Source: Sphingomonadales bacterium
Lineage (GTDB): Bacteria; Pseudomonadota; Alphaproteobacteria; Sphingomonadales; Sphingomonadaceae
Reading direction: 5' to 3'
DNA: 64,000 bases
Assembly (NCBI GenBank): GCA_016720115.1
Contig: JADJXT010000002.1
Coordinates: forward strand, 1,003,501-1,067,500
This document shows positions 18,719 through 26,744 of this stretch, one piece after another. Under the pieces are notes generated by a model. It saw nothing but the letters and a program-made list of their open reading frames with translations. It was not told the origin of the DNA and ran no database searches. Each line of letters starts with the position of its first letter. The stretch's first letter is position 1. A program made the translations under genes and the position numbers.

Positions 18719-19690
18719 CTAGGCCGTCGAAACGCCAATTCCAAGCGGAAGCTGGCCCTGCCGCAATTGTTCAACAAGTTCGATACCGGACAGGCCGCTC
18801 GCCCGCAGTTGCGAAAGCGGTTCGGACAGGCGCGATTTCGCCAGCTTGTCGCCTTTCTCGTCGAGCAGCAGCGGGTGATGCCAATAAATGGGTTCGGGCA
18901 GGCCCAGCAGCTTTTGCAGCAATCGGTGGATCGCGGTGTAGGCAAACAGGTCCATCCCCCGCACCACATGACTGATGCCATCCGCCGCATCGTCGAGCGT
19001 GGCTGCGAGATGGTAGCTTGCAGGGGCATCCTTGCGCCACAGCACGATATCACCGAACAGGGCGGGGTTCGCGGTTTGCCGGTCGGCAGCAAGGTCGGTC
19101 CATTGCAATGCTCCCCCCTCCTGCTTGCGGGAGGGTCCGGGGGAGGGCCAGTCAGGGTTCGGCACCAATTCAGGCCCTCCCCTGCCCCCTCCCGCAGGCG
19201 GGAGGGGGAATGCCAAGGCCTGCTCCATATCGAGCCGCCAGCAAAAATCGCCCTGCCCCTTGCTCCGGCCCTTGCAGGTTCCGGGATAGACCGGCCCGTC
19301 GGGGCCGTGGCGCACCGGTTGGCGCTTCAGGGCCTCGGCGATTTCGCTGCGTGTGCACCAGCAACGATAGACCAGCCCCGCTGCCTGCAACCGTTCAAGC
19401 GCGGCGCGATAGGCAGGCACGCGCTGCGACTGGAAAACCACCTCGCCATCGTGCCGCAGCCCAAGCCATTCCATATCCTCCAATATCGCATCGATATGCT
19501 CTGCCCGGCTGCGCGTTCCGTCTATATCCTCGATCCGCAACAGGAACTTCCCGCCAAAGGCGCGCGCAAAATCATGCGCGCACATCGCCGAAAAGGCATG
19601 GCCGAGATGCAGCCGCCCGTTCGGGCTGGGCGCAAAACGTGTTGCCGCCACCTGCTGCGGGGGAAACTCGATTCCGGCTATTTTACCCAC
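18719..19690 (-). CDS. gluQ: Glutamyl-Q tRNA(Asp) synthetase with an in-frame repeat insertion
   Basis: 323 aa. It has the class I synthetase motifs HLGH (residues 28-31, HIGH equivalent) and GDKLAKS (KMSKS equivalent) and the zinc-type Cys pair CWC near 110. It charges Glu onto queuosine of tRNA(Asp). Residues about 161-194 (FPLPPAGGGRGG... to KQEGG) have no counterpart in the family and are encoded exactly by a 99-bp palindromic element, which preserves the frame. The protein may tolerate this as a surface loop. Confidence 0.88.
   Translation of the reverse strand: MGKIAGIEFPPQQVAATRFAPSPNGRLHLGHAFSAMCAHDFARAFGGKFLLRIEDIDGTRSRAEHIDAILEDMEWLGLRHDGEVVFQSQRVPAYRAALERLQAAGLVYRCWCTRSEIAEALKRQPVRHGPDGPVYPGTCKGRSKGQGDFCWRLDMEQALAFPLPPAGGGRGGPELVPNPDWPSPGPSRKQEGGALQWTDLAADRQTANPALFGDIVLWRKDAPASYHLAATLDDAADGISHVVRGMDLFAYTAIHRLLQKLLGLPEPIYWHHPLLLDEKGDKLAKSRLSEPLSQLRASGLSGIELVEQLRQGQLPLGIGVSTA
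19111..19209. repeat. Palindromic element, copy B, inside gluQRS
   Basis: The arms at about 19113-19134 and 19186-19207 are each self-complementary (core CCCTCC-TGCTTG-GGAGGG) and inverted to one another, with complementary tracts inside, as in copy A at 6753. The 99-bp length is a multiple of three, so the host gene stays in frame and gains 33 residues. Confidence 0.8.
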
Positions 19691-19818
19691 AGAATTACCA
19701 TATCTGGTGGTCGATGCCCCCTTGACGTCAATTTATGCCGCCATAGTCTGGCAACTGTCAAAATGCTGTAACCTCCTTGGGAGAGGGTGGAAACAGTGTT
19801 AAACAGCGTGGGGAGACG

Positions 19819-20409
19819 TTGAAGGTGCATCACGCCGGATCATTCCAAGCCGCCGGTCGGGCACGACATCCCGATAACTGCCCCGCGCTCGTCCTGAACG
19901 CCGATTACACCCCGCTCAGTTACTATCCGCTGAGCCTCTGGCCCTGGCAGACCGCGATCAAGTCGGTGTTCCTCGAAAAGGTCGATATCGTCGCCAGCTA
20001 TGAACAGCATGTGCATAGCCCCAGCCTCGACATGCAGATCCCCTCGGTCATCGCCTTGCGGCAATATGTTCGGCCCAGCGAATATCCGGCCTTCACCCGT
20101 TTCAACCTGTTCCTGCGCGACAAGTTCGAGTGCCAATATTGCGGCTGCGCCGACAATCTGACCTTCGACCATATCGTCCCGCGCCGCCTGGGCGGGCGGA
20201 CGAGCTGGGAAAATGTCACCACCGCCTGCCTGCCCTGCAACCTCCGAAAAGGCGGGCGCACCCCGGCGCAGGCGCACATGCAGCTGAGGATGGCGGCAAT
20301 CCGCCCGACAAGCTGGCAGTTGCAGGATCGCGGCCGCGGCTTCCCGCCCAATTACCTCCATGAAAGCTGGCGCGACTGGCTTTATTGGGACATCGAGCTG
20401 GAAAGCTGA
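19819..20409 (+). CDS. HNH endonuclease family protein
   Basis: About 196 aa. The HNH domain is complete: CQYCGC, DHIVPRRLGG, WENVTTACLPCNLRK, with two CxxC zinc pairs and the catalytic His in FDHIVP. The N-terminal part PALVLNADYTPLSYYPLSLW is typical of the widespread stand-alone HNH proteins of alphaproteobacteria, whose substrate is unknown. The start is uncertain: TTG 19819 with GGGAG upstream is used, and GTG 19825 is the alternative. Confidence 0.85.
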   Translation: MKVHHAGSFQAAGRARHPDNCPALVLNADYTPLSYYPLSLWPWQTAIKSVFLEKVDIVASYEQHVHSPSLDMQIPSVIALRQYVRPSEYPAFTRFNLFLRDKFECQYCGCADNLTFDHIVPRRLGGRTSWENVTTACLPCNLRKGGRTPAQAHMQLRMAAIRPTSWQLQDRGRGFPPNYLHESWRDWLYWDIELES

Positions 20410-20455
20410 CGGCTGGCTTCGATCGGGGCGCCACCGGAAATCGGTCGGCCCAGTC

Positions 20456-20998
20456 TCAATCTTTCTTCACGCGCAGCGCAGGAACGGCGGCAGCCGCATC
20501 TTCCGGCGTAATCCCCGGCGGTGGGGCGACCGAAAGCCTTGCCTCCCCGCGCATCACCCGCGCGGCGCGCTGGATGGCATCGCGCACCCGCGGATAGACC
20601 CCGCAGCGGCAGATATTGGTGATCGCCGCGTCGATCTCCGCGTCGGTCGGGCTGGCGTTCTTTTTCAGCAGCGCAGCGGCTGCCATGATCATGCCGGGCG
20701 TGCAGAATCCGCATTGCACCGCGCCCGCCGCAACAAAGGCCTGTTGCAAGGGATGACTGCGATCGACCGACAGTCTTTCGATTGTCGTGACAAAGCGGCC
20801 CTCGGCCTCGGCCAGCGTCACGAGGCACGACCGCAGCGGTTCCCCGTCAACATCGACGATGCAGGCGCCGCAATCACCCTGCCCGCAGCCGAATTTAGTG
20901 CCGGTCAGGTTGGAGGCATCGCGCAGCGCCCAAAGCAGCGGCGTCTGCGGGTCCATGCGATATTCGACCGGGCGGTCGTTGACGGTCAGCTTGGTCAT
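20456..20998 (-). CDS. [2Fe-2S] protein of the molybdenum hydroxylase small-subunit family
   Basis: 180 aa. Plant-type [2Fe-2S] ligands occur in CGQGDCGAC with a further Cys at LRSCLV, and the second helical domain has CGFCTPGM and CRCG. This equals the small subunit of isoquinoline 1-oxidoreductase or aldehyde dehydrogenase-type enzymes. No molybdopterin large subunit or FAD subunit lies next to it. It follows the class II aldolase gene by 40 bp on the same strand. Confidence 0.88.
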   Translation of the reverse strand: MTKLTVNDRPVEYRMDPQTPLLWALRDASNLTGTKFGCGQGDCGACIVDVDGEPLRSCLVTLAEAEGRFVTTIERLSVDRSHPLQQAFVAAGAVQCGFCTPGMIMAAAALLKKNASPTDAEIDAAITNICRCGVYPRVRDAIQRAARVMRGEARLSVAPPPGITPEDAAAAVPALRVKKD

Positions 20999-21038
20999 GC
21001 AGCCGTGGCGTTAGCAGCCGACACCCGCCGCTTCCACC

Positions 21039-21803
21039 TCAATCGCGCCAGCTGGTATCGATCTTGTCGACGCGGCGGACCATGGCATCGAAATCGGCGC
21101 GCCCGGCACCACCCGGAATCGCGACCTGATACTGGTCGCGCTGATGCACCGCGATCACCTCTTCGGGGACCATGACCGGCTTGCCCATGCTCATCGTGGC
21201 CAGCTGGATTTCGCACGCCCGTTGCAGAACCCAATAGCGGATGAAGGCATCGGGCAGCGTCTTGCCCATCACCACCGGGCCATGGTTGCGCAGCATCAAT
21301 ATCCGCTTGTCGCCGAGATTCTGGAGCAGGCGCTCGCCTTCCTCCTCGCGCACGGTGATGCCTTCGAAATCGTGCCAGCCCATCTGGCCGATCAGGTTGC
21401 AGGCATAGAAATTCACCGGCTGCAATCCGCCTTCGACCGAACAGACCGCCATCGTCGCAGTGGTGTGCGTGTGGATGATGGCATGCGCGCCGGGCACGCT
21501 CCGGTGGAACAGGCTGTGCTGGACGAAACCTGCCTTGTTCACATGCCAGGGATTGTCGGCATCGACCTTGTTGCCATCGATATCGATCTTGATCAGGCTG
21601 GATGCCGTCACTTCCGAAAAGTGCATCCCATAAGGATTGATGAGGTAGCTGCCTTCCTCATCGGGCACCTTCACCGTGATATGGTTGTAGATCATCTCGT
21701 CCCAACCCATCATCGCAAAGATGCGGTAGCAGGCGGCAAGCTCCTGCCGCGCTGTCCATTCGGCTTCGCTATACTTGCTGTTGCGCTTCAACTGGGTTGC
21801 CAT
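21039..21803 (-). CDS. Class II aldolase/adducin family protein
   Basis: 254 aa. Zinc-site motifs IIHTHTTATMAV and LMLRNHGPVVMG are present along with YNHITVKVP, as in fuculose-phosphate aldolase relatives. Many members of this clade in sphingomonads have no known substrate. It may act in sugar or aromatic side-chain metabolism; nothing nearby indicates which. It is the first gene of the two-gene unit with the [2Fe-2S] protein. Confidence 0.88.
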   Translation of the reverse strand: MATQLKRNSKYSEAEWTARQELAACYRIFAMMGWDEMIYNHITVKVPDEEGSYLINPYGMHFSEVTASSLIKIDIDGNKVDADNPWHVNKAGFVQHSLFHRSVPGAHAIIHTHTTATMAVCSVEGGLQPVNFYACNLIGQMGWHDFEGITVREEEGERLLQNLGDKRILMLRNHGPVVMGKTLPDAFIRYWVLQRACEIQLATMSMGKPVMVPEEVIAVHQRDQYQVAIPGGAGRADFDAMVRRVDKIDTSWRD

Positions 21804-22045
21804 TTTCCGTCTCCTTTGACACCATCATGCAAAGATCGGGCTGCTTTGGCAATATGGCCCGAAATAGCGGGCCTTCGCAGGAAAAGCGCGAATCCGGCTT
21901 GAACTTTGGGCAAATCCGCTATAGGGGCGCGTGCGTTACGCCGCAGCTTTGTTGCGGCTGTTTTCATTTTTACCGCAGAAATGGCTGGTTTTTCGCCATA
22001 TCGTTCGATTCGATGCGGCCCAAGAGTTCGGAGTGTGGATTTTTT

Positions 22046-22252
22046 ATGCAGATTATCGTTCGCGAAAATAATGTGGACCAGGCGCTGCGGGCCCTGAAGA
22101 AGAAATTGCAGCGCGAAGGCGTCTACCGCGAAATGAAGATGCGTCGCCATTATGAAAAGCCGTCGGAAAAGCGCGCCCGCGAAAAGGCAGCTGCTATTCG
22201 CCGCGCCCGCAAGATGGAACGCAAGCAGGCCGAACGCGACGGCGGCCGTTAA
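22046..22252 (+). CDS. rpsU: 30S ribosomal protein S21
   Basis: 68 aa starting MQIIVRENNVDQALRALKKK, with the Arg/Lys-rich C-terminus of bS21. It takes part in initiation by supporting mRNA-16S rRNA base pairing. No strong Shine-Dalgarno precedes its ATG (GGAG is 12 bases away), common for this gene in organisms with unusual S21 control. An intrinsic terminator follows. Confidence 0.96.
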   Translation: MQIIVRENNVDQALRALKKKLQREGVYREMKMRRHYEKPSEKRAREKAAAIRRARKMERKQAERDGGR

Positions 22253-22289
22253 TCGGTTCGCTGTCTGCCTGTGCCAGACAGAAAAATCA

Positions 22290-22318
22290 GGGCGCCCCTT
22301 CCGGGCGCTCTTTTTTTT
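22290..22318 (+). terminator. Intrinsic terminator of rpsU
   Basis: The stem GCGCCC-N5-GGGCGC at 22292-22308 is followed by eight T at 22311-22318. A smaller hairpin (CTGTCTG/CAGACAG) precedes it at 22261-22281. Confidence 0.9.
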
Positions 22319-22398
22319 GTCCGCAAAGCCGCTAAGAGGCTGCACGGATAAAGCGGGGGGTCGGCGCCGAACCCTCCGAATTCAGTTGAGGAAATATT

Positions 22399-23013
22399 AT
22401 GTCTGTCACCACCGTTCCCATCCAGCCGATCAAAAAGGGCTCGCTGCCGAAATTCTGGGCAGGCATTGCGATTATCGCGCTTGCAGGCGCCGGGCTGGCC
22501 TGGTGGGGCACAAAAGATATCCGCAGCGAATATGCCAGCGATGCGCAATTTCTGGCCGACAACGCCGATGAAGACGGCGTAACCGTCACCAAATCGGGCC
22601 TGCAGATCCAGACGATCCGCGGCGGCGAGGGCAAACCGCCCACCGACAATGATGTTGCGATGATTTCGATCACCGGCACGCTGCGCGACGGCAAGGTCTT
22701 TCAGGAACCGGCGTCGGGGCCCTTCCCGGTTTCGGGCGGCATCCCGGGCTTCACTGAAGCCTTGAAGCTGATGCAAAAGGGCGGCAAGTACAAGATCTGG
22801 ATTCCCAGCGAGCTGGGCTATGGCCCCAATGATGTTCCCGACCAGAAATCCGGCGGAATTGCCATCCCCGGCGGAAGCACGCTGATTTTTGATGTCGAGC
22901 TGCAGGACTTCCTGCCGCGCGAACAGTTTGAAGCCGCGATGAAGCAGCAACAGGAACAGATGCAAAAGGCCGCCGAAGCCGCCGGACAGGGCGCCCCCAT
23001 ACCGCAAAACTGA
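22399..23013 (+). CDS. FKBP-type peptidyl-prolyl cis-trans isomerase
   Basis: 204 aa. An N-terminal transmembrane anchor (FWAGIAIIALAGAGLAWWG) is followed by an FKBP domain containing GLQIQTIRGGEG, the conserved FPVSGGIPGFTEALKLMQKGG and IWIPSELGYG, and ends in a Gln/Glu-rich tail. It accelerates proline isomerisation of exported proteins in the periplasm. GAGGAAA lies directly upstream. It is separated from rpsU by the terminator, so it has its own promoter. Confidence 0.92.
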   Translation: MSVTTVPIQPIKKGSLPKFWAGIAIIALAGAGLAWWGTKDIRSEYASDAQFLADNADEDGVTVTKSGLQIQTIRGGEGKPPTDNDVAMISITGTLRDGKVFQEPASGPFPVSGGIPGFTEALKLMQKGGKYKIWIPSELGYGPNDVPDQKSGGIAIPGGSTLIFDVELQDFLPREQFEAAMKQQQEQMQKAAEAAGQGAPIPQN

Positions 23014-23141
23014 TCCCCTTCGCATGCCCTCGGCGCCCGGCCGGGGCTGAAATGCCGGCGTCAAACGCTGTAACATCCGGTTAACCGCTTTGCGCTATGA
23101 CTTTAGGCCTATTGCCATTGGCGAGAGGCGTGAGGAATAGC

Positions 23142-24065
23142 ATGACTTTCCAGTTTGACCATTTTGCAGCTGCCGTCAAAGCGGGCGGAGACATTACCGC
23201 AAATGACACAATGGCGCTTCGGCACTGGGCCTGGGCCGATGGCCTGTTGTCGCAACGCGACGCCCAGGCGCTGTTCGAACTGAACACCCATGCCCGTTCG
23301 ACCGACCCCGAATGGATCGCCTTCTTTACCGAAGCGGTTTGCGGCTATGTGATCGATGGCAGCGAACCCAAAGGCTATGTCAGCGAGAAAGACGCGCTGT
23401 GGGTCATCGACGAAATCGACAAGGATGGCCGGGTTGAAAGCGCAGCCGAACTGGAACTGCTAGTCAGGCTGGCCGAAAAGGCCGTCGATCTTCCCAATGT
23501 GCTGAAATATTATGCGCTCGACCAGATCGAGAAAATTGTCCTGTCCGGCGAAGGCCCGACCCGTGCGGGCAATGCGGTTCGCGGAACGGTTACGTCCGCA
23601 GAGGCAAATCTGCTGCGCCGCCTGATTTTTGCCGCAGCCGGCCACGGCCCCGCAATTGTCAGCCGCGAAGAGGCCGACATGCTGTTCCGCATAAAGGACG
23701 CCTGCCTCGATGGCGACAATGCCGCCGAATGGGAAAAACTGTTCGTTCAGGGCGTGGCCAACCACCTGCAGGGCTTTACCGCCTACACCCCGCTGACCCG
23801 CGAACGCGCCAGCCAACTCGAAAGCTTCATGCGCAACAGCACCCCCGGCATCGGGCGGTTTTTCCGCAAAATGGGCGACCTTGATCTGACCGCCGGATTC
23901 GCCGAAATTTTCCGCTCCCCCGATGCGCCGCGCAATGTCGTCGCCGAAGCGGCAACGGCAGAGCTGGTCACCGCGCCCGAAAAGGGCTGGCTCGACCACG
24001 CAATCGCCAAACGCGCCGGTATCGACCGCTACGAACAGGCGCTGATCGATTTCGTCGCGGGTTGA
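23142..24065 (+). CDS. Conserved cytoplasmic protein, helical, unknown function
   Basis: About 307 aa. It is built of helical segments repeating the pattern SxxEA-LLxxI, e.g. SEKDALWVIDEIDKDGRVES and TSAEANLLRRLIFA, which resembles EF-hand or TerB-like units, without certainty. There is no signal peptide or membrane segment. The ATG at 23142 (MTFQFDHFAA) has TGAGGAATAG upstream and is better supported than the in-frame start at 23097. I cannot name the family. Confidence 0.65.
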   Translation: MTFQFDHFAAAVKAGGDITANDTMALRHWAWADGLLSQRDAQALFELNTHARSTDPEWIAFFTEAVCGYVIDGSEPKGYVSEKDALWVIDEIDKDGRVESAAELELLVRLAEKAVDLPNVLKYYALDQIEKIVLSGEGPTRAGNAVRGTVTSAEANLLRRLIFAAAGHGPAIVSREEADMLFRIKDACLDGDNAAEWEKLFVQGVANHLQGFTAYTPLTRERASQLESFMRNSTPGIGRFFRKMGDLDLTAGFAEIFRSPDAPRNVVAEAATAELVTAPEKGWLDHAIAKRAGIDRYEQALIDFVAG

Positions 24066-24543
24066 TAGGTTGCGATCAGCGCGGCCAAGGCATCGAATTT
24101 ACGGGTGAGCAAGAGCATTCTCACCGCAATTACCGGGATGGTGTTCGTCAAAGCCTCTCCCTTGCGGCAGCGGACAGAAAGCCTTGGCCGCATGGCTTGG
24201 AGTTTGTGAGGGGTGATGCCGCTAACGTGGCGTACCACTGTTGAGTCACGCCAACCCGACCATCGCGCCAGCTTGTTTCACGCAGAGACGCAGAGATCGC
24301 AGAGGGCTTGAACCTCGATTAAGTATTGTGTCCCCGGAATTTTTGTTCCTAGAATTACACTAGATTCACGCCTGTTGCGCTATTTTGTGAATCTAAGGAC
24401 AGGGCGCGCGGAGGCGGCTATGCTGTGCCGGTAGATGTGTGATATTCAGACTGTCAAAGAGCAGGGGGAAGCATATAGCAATGGCGGCGTGTAGGACAGC
24501 AGCAAATAGCGACGGTGGCTCGGCAGCGAACGTCGAACATGCT

Positions 24544-24613
24544 GATTAGTATTGTGTCCCCCGGAATTTTTCCGGAATTTTTCCGGAATTTTTGTGTGTC
24601 CCCGGAATTTTTG
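24544..24613. repeat. Internal copies of the GTGTCCCCGGAATT repeat
   Basis: ATTAGTATTGTGTCCCCCGG starts at 24544 and is followed by tandem CCGGAATTTTT units and another GTGTCCCCGGAATTTTTG ending at 24613. It matches the inner part of the terminal inverted repeats. The gene-free part 24342-24698 of the element shows no other recognisable content. Confidence 0.7.
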
Positions 24614-24698
24614 AACGCGGCGACTTCCACGAACAGCATGTGCCAGTCATGCAGCCGTGGGCCTATTTTCTTGGAGTTGGAAATGAAGTCCCAGCTTC

Positions 24699-25499
24699 TT
24701 AGTCTAAGAAAATCTCCGCTTCACGAATTACCCCTTTGCATTCTGACAAAAGAGAATCGTAAAGATCACCGAAGTCTATAGCTAGCAAGTGGGAATGTAT
24801 GTCGTAAAGCATGATACGCCTTAAATGTCTCATGTCATCCGGATCATAACAACATAAGAACGAGTGAAGTAATATTTCTGACTTTAGGTAGGCTTTATCA
24901 TCGGGACAGTTATCGACCTTTATATTGATAAAGCTCTTGGGATATAGATCCAGATATTCCTCGACCTCAGGGTATAGTTCAACTTCTTCAAACTTTGCGA
25001 TGTTATCGAGGTCGTTGAAAAAGTGAAACTCGATCAACGGACGATTGAAGGTTTTGTAATCCCATTGACTGCTGGTGATACCGAAAGAGGAACATAGAAT
25101 TCTGCGGGCTATGCCCAGAACGCCACCGTGCGCTCCTTTTTTTTCCCGGTAGTCAGCCAGCAGCTTTTGACGCATACCGTTGTGGTAATTATCACACACA
25201 ATTTCGGCCTTGCTAATTTCGACGTCCAAGACTTGCGCAAACTCATTGCTTTGGCGTCGATCTAAGCGCAGGGCCTCGGATAAATCGGACAAAGCTTCCC
25301 TGTAACGTAATCTTTTTGAAAGCAAATTTGCTCGGTTAATATAAGGAGCAGGGTTCGGAGAAGCTGCAATAGAACGCGTATAGCAGTCAATAGCTTTAAG
25401 GCAGTCGAAATTGGACGCGTGGCGCATTCCTTCCTCGAACAGCTTTTGCCCTTCCTCACGGTTCCCATTGGCCCCCCCAAAAAAACGTGCAAAAACCAT
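24699..25499 (-). CDS. TPR-containing protein of unknown function, AT-rich cargo gene
   Basis: 266 aa. Residues about 15-90 form two TPR-like helices pairs (EGQKLFEEGMRHAS, AIDCYTRSIAASPNPAPYIN, YREALSDLSEALRLD). The C-terminal two thirds are acidic with several aromatic residues and Cys (SFLCCYDPDDM) and match nothing I know. There is no signal peptide. AGGAGAGGAA precedes the ATG. Its base composition is clearly lower in GC than the flanks, which suggests acquisition. It is the only gene within the inverted-repeat-bounded island. Anti-phage or regulatory roles would be speculation. Confidence 0.7.
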   Translation of the reverse strand: MVFARFFGGANGNREEGQKLFEEGMRHASNFDCLKAIDCYTRSIAASPNPAPYINRANLLSKRLRYREALSDLSEALRLDRRQSNEFAQVLDVEISKAEIVCDNYHNGMRQKLLADYREKKGAHGGVLGIARRILCSSFGITSSQWDYKTFNRPLIEFHFFNDLDNIAKFEEVELYPEVEEYLDLYPKSFINIKVDNCPDDKAYLKSEILLHSFLCCYDPDDMRHLRRIMLYDIHSHLLAIDFGDLYDSLLSECKGVIREAEIFLD

Positions 25500-25787
25500 T
25501 TCCTCTCCTCTTTGGAACTAATGTTGGTTCGGCCATGCCTACAGCTGTTAACTCTGCAACTAAATATCAGTATTTTACAAATTCCGCTTACACAATAAAA
25601 TTCCGGGGTAATTCCGGGGACACAATACTTAATTCAGGCTCAAACCCTCTGCGTCTCTGCGTGAAACAAACTGTCGCGAAGGTCGGGGTTGCCCCGGCTT
25701 ACGCTTGACACACTTACGTCAGCGCCGCCCTATCCCCTGAAGCAGAAAGGGATTGCGCCGATGAGGCCTCATCGATTTCACCGCCGC

Positions 25788-26681
25788 CTAAAGCCCGCCG
25801 ATCAGCGCCAGCATCACGCCGATGCCCACCAGCATCAGCCCCGGCGCCTCACCCGGTTTGCGCGCTTCTTTAAGGTAGAAGCGGCTGAAGCCCAGCGTCA
25901 CGATCACCTCCACCTGCCCCACGGCGCGCACCAGCGCCACCGGGGCGGTGGCGAAGCCGGTGAACCAGCAGGCCGAACCCACCGCCGCGAGCAGCCCGAC
26001 CTGCCCCGATGTGCGCCAGGTCGTCAACACGCGCGGCAATTGTTCACGCTCCCGCCACGCGACATAGCCGCCCTGCATCGCCGTCTGGCAAGCATTGACG
26101 AGAACAAGAGCGGTCAGCGCCGCCAGCACCTTGTCGGCGGTTGCCAGTTCGAGTGTTGCCGATTTGATGAAGATCGAGGTCATGGTGAAGCCCAGCCCCG
26201 CGCCAAGCCCGCACAAGGCCGCAGGTTGCACAATGTCTGCTGCGCGCAAACGCTGCCCGCCTGCCGCCACGATCATCACCCCGGCAACGCCCAGCGCGAT
26301 CCCGCCGATGGTCAGCCAGCTCAAAGCCTCTCCCAACAACAGAAAGGCGAGCAACGCGCCCTGCATCGCCTCTGTCTTGGCGAACGCCGTGCCCGCGACA
26401 TAGTTGCGATAGCCAAAGGCCATCAGCAGCAGGTTGGTTCCGATAATCTGCGCAAGCCCCGCCGCGGCGCAAAAGGCGATGAATGGCGGATCGATGGCAG
26501 GCAGGCTTGCGCCTTTCCAGCCCAGATACAGCGCCAGCAGCAGCGCGCCGACGGGCAGGCCATAGAGATAGCGCACCAGCCCCGCCGCATTCACCGAAAG
26601 CTCCGCCCGCACCCGTTGCTGCACGGCGGTGCGGCACGCCTGAAACAAGGCGGCGAGCAAAGTGGCGGGGAGCCAGGTCAT
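25788..26681 (-). CDS. EamA/DMT-superfamily transporter
   Basis: 297 aa with ten hydrophobic helices in two halves, the drug/metabolite transporter layout. Signature stretches are QIIGTNLLLMAFGYRNYVAGTAFAKTEA (broken: QIIGTNLLLMAF / GTAFAKTEA) in the first half and PVALVRAVGQVEVIVTL in the second. It is an inner-membrane exporter of small metabolites with unknown substrate. The gene is transcribed away from the AT-rich island boundary and is separated from fumarase by about 60 bp. Confidence 0.85.
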   Translation of the reverse strand: MTWLPATLLAALFQACRTAVQQRVRAELSVNAAGLVRYLYGLPVGALLLALYLGWKGASLPAIDPPFIAFCAAAGLAQIIGTNLLLMAFGYRNYVAGTAFAKTEAMQGALLAFLLLGEALSWLTIGGIALGVAGVMIVAAGGQRLRAADIVQPAALCGLGAGLGFTMTSIFIKSATLELATADKVLAALTALVLVNACQTAMQGGYVAWREREQLPRVLTTWRTSGQVGLLAAVGSACWFTGFATAPVALVRAVGQVEVIVTLGFSRFYLKEARKPGEAPGLMLVGIGVMLALIGGL

Positions 26682-26744
26682 CGGCGGTCAGCGTTGACCA
26701 AAAAGCGCTATCGTTGCAATTGCCGGTTCATCTGCGGTGCCATC

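Larger units (their letters stand above)
24250..25693. mobile_element. Candidate mobile element: AT-rich island bounded by long inverted repeats
   Basis: The ends 24250-24341 and 25610-25693 are inverted repeats of about 85 bp, reading about GCAACCCGACC..CGCG.CAG..TTGTTTCACGC..GCAGAG..TTGA..ATTAAGTATTGTGTCCCCGGAATT, broken here for length, with one 9-bp extra block on the left. Between them lie internal copies of the CCCCGGAATT motif and one gene on the minus strand with visibly lower GC than its neighbours. No transposase is seen, so mobility would have to be supplied in trans. The repeat type recalls elements mobilised by REP-associated tyrosine transposases; that link is from memory. Confidence 0.55.

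Noticed and set aside
24029..24238. 69-aa minus-strand frame before the AT-rich island
   Set aside because: Overlaps the 3' end of the gene at 23142 and has no recognisable similarity or ribosome binding site.
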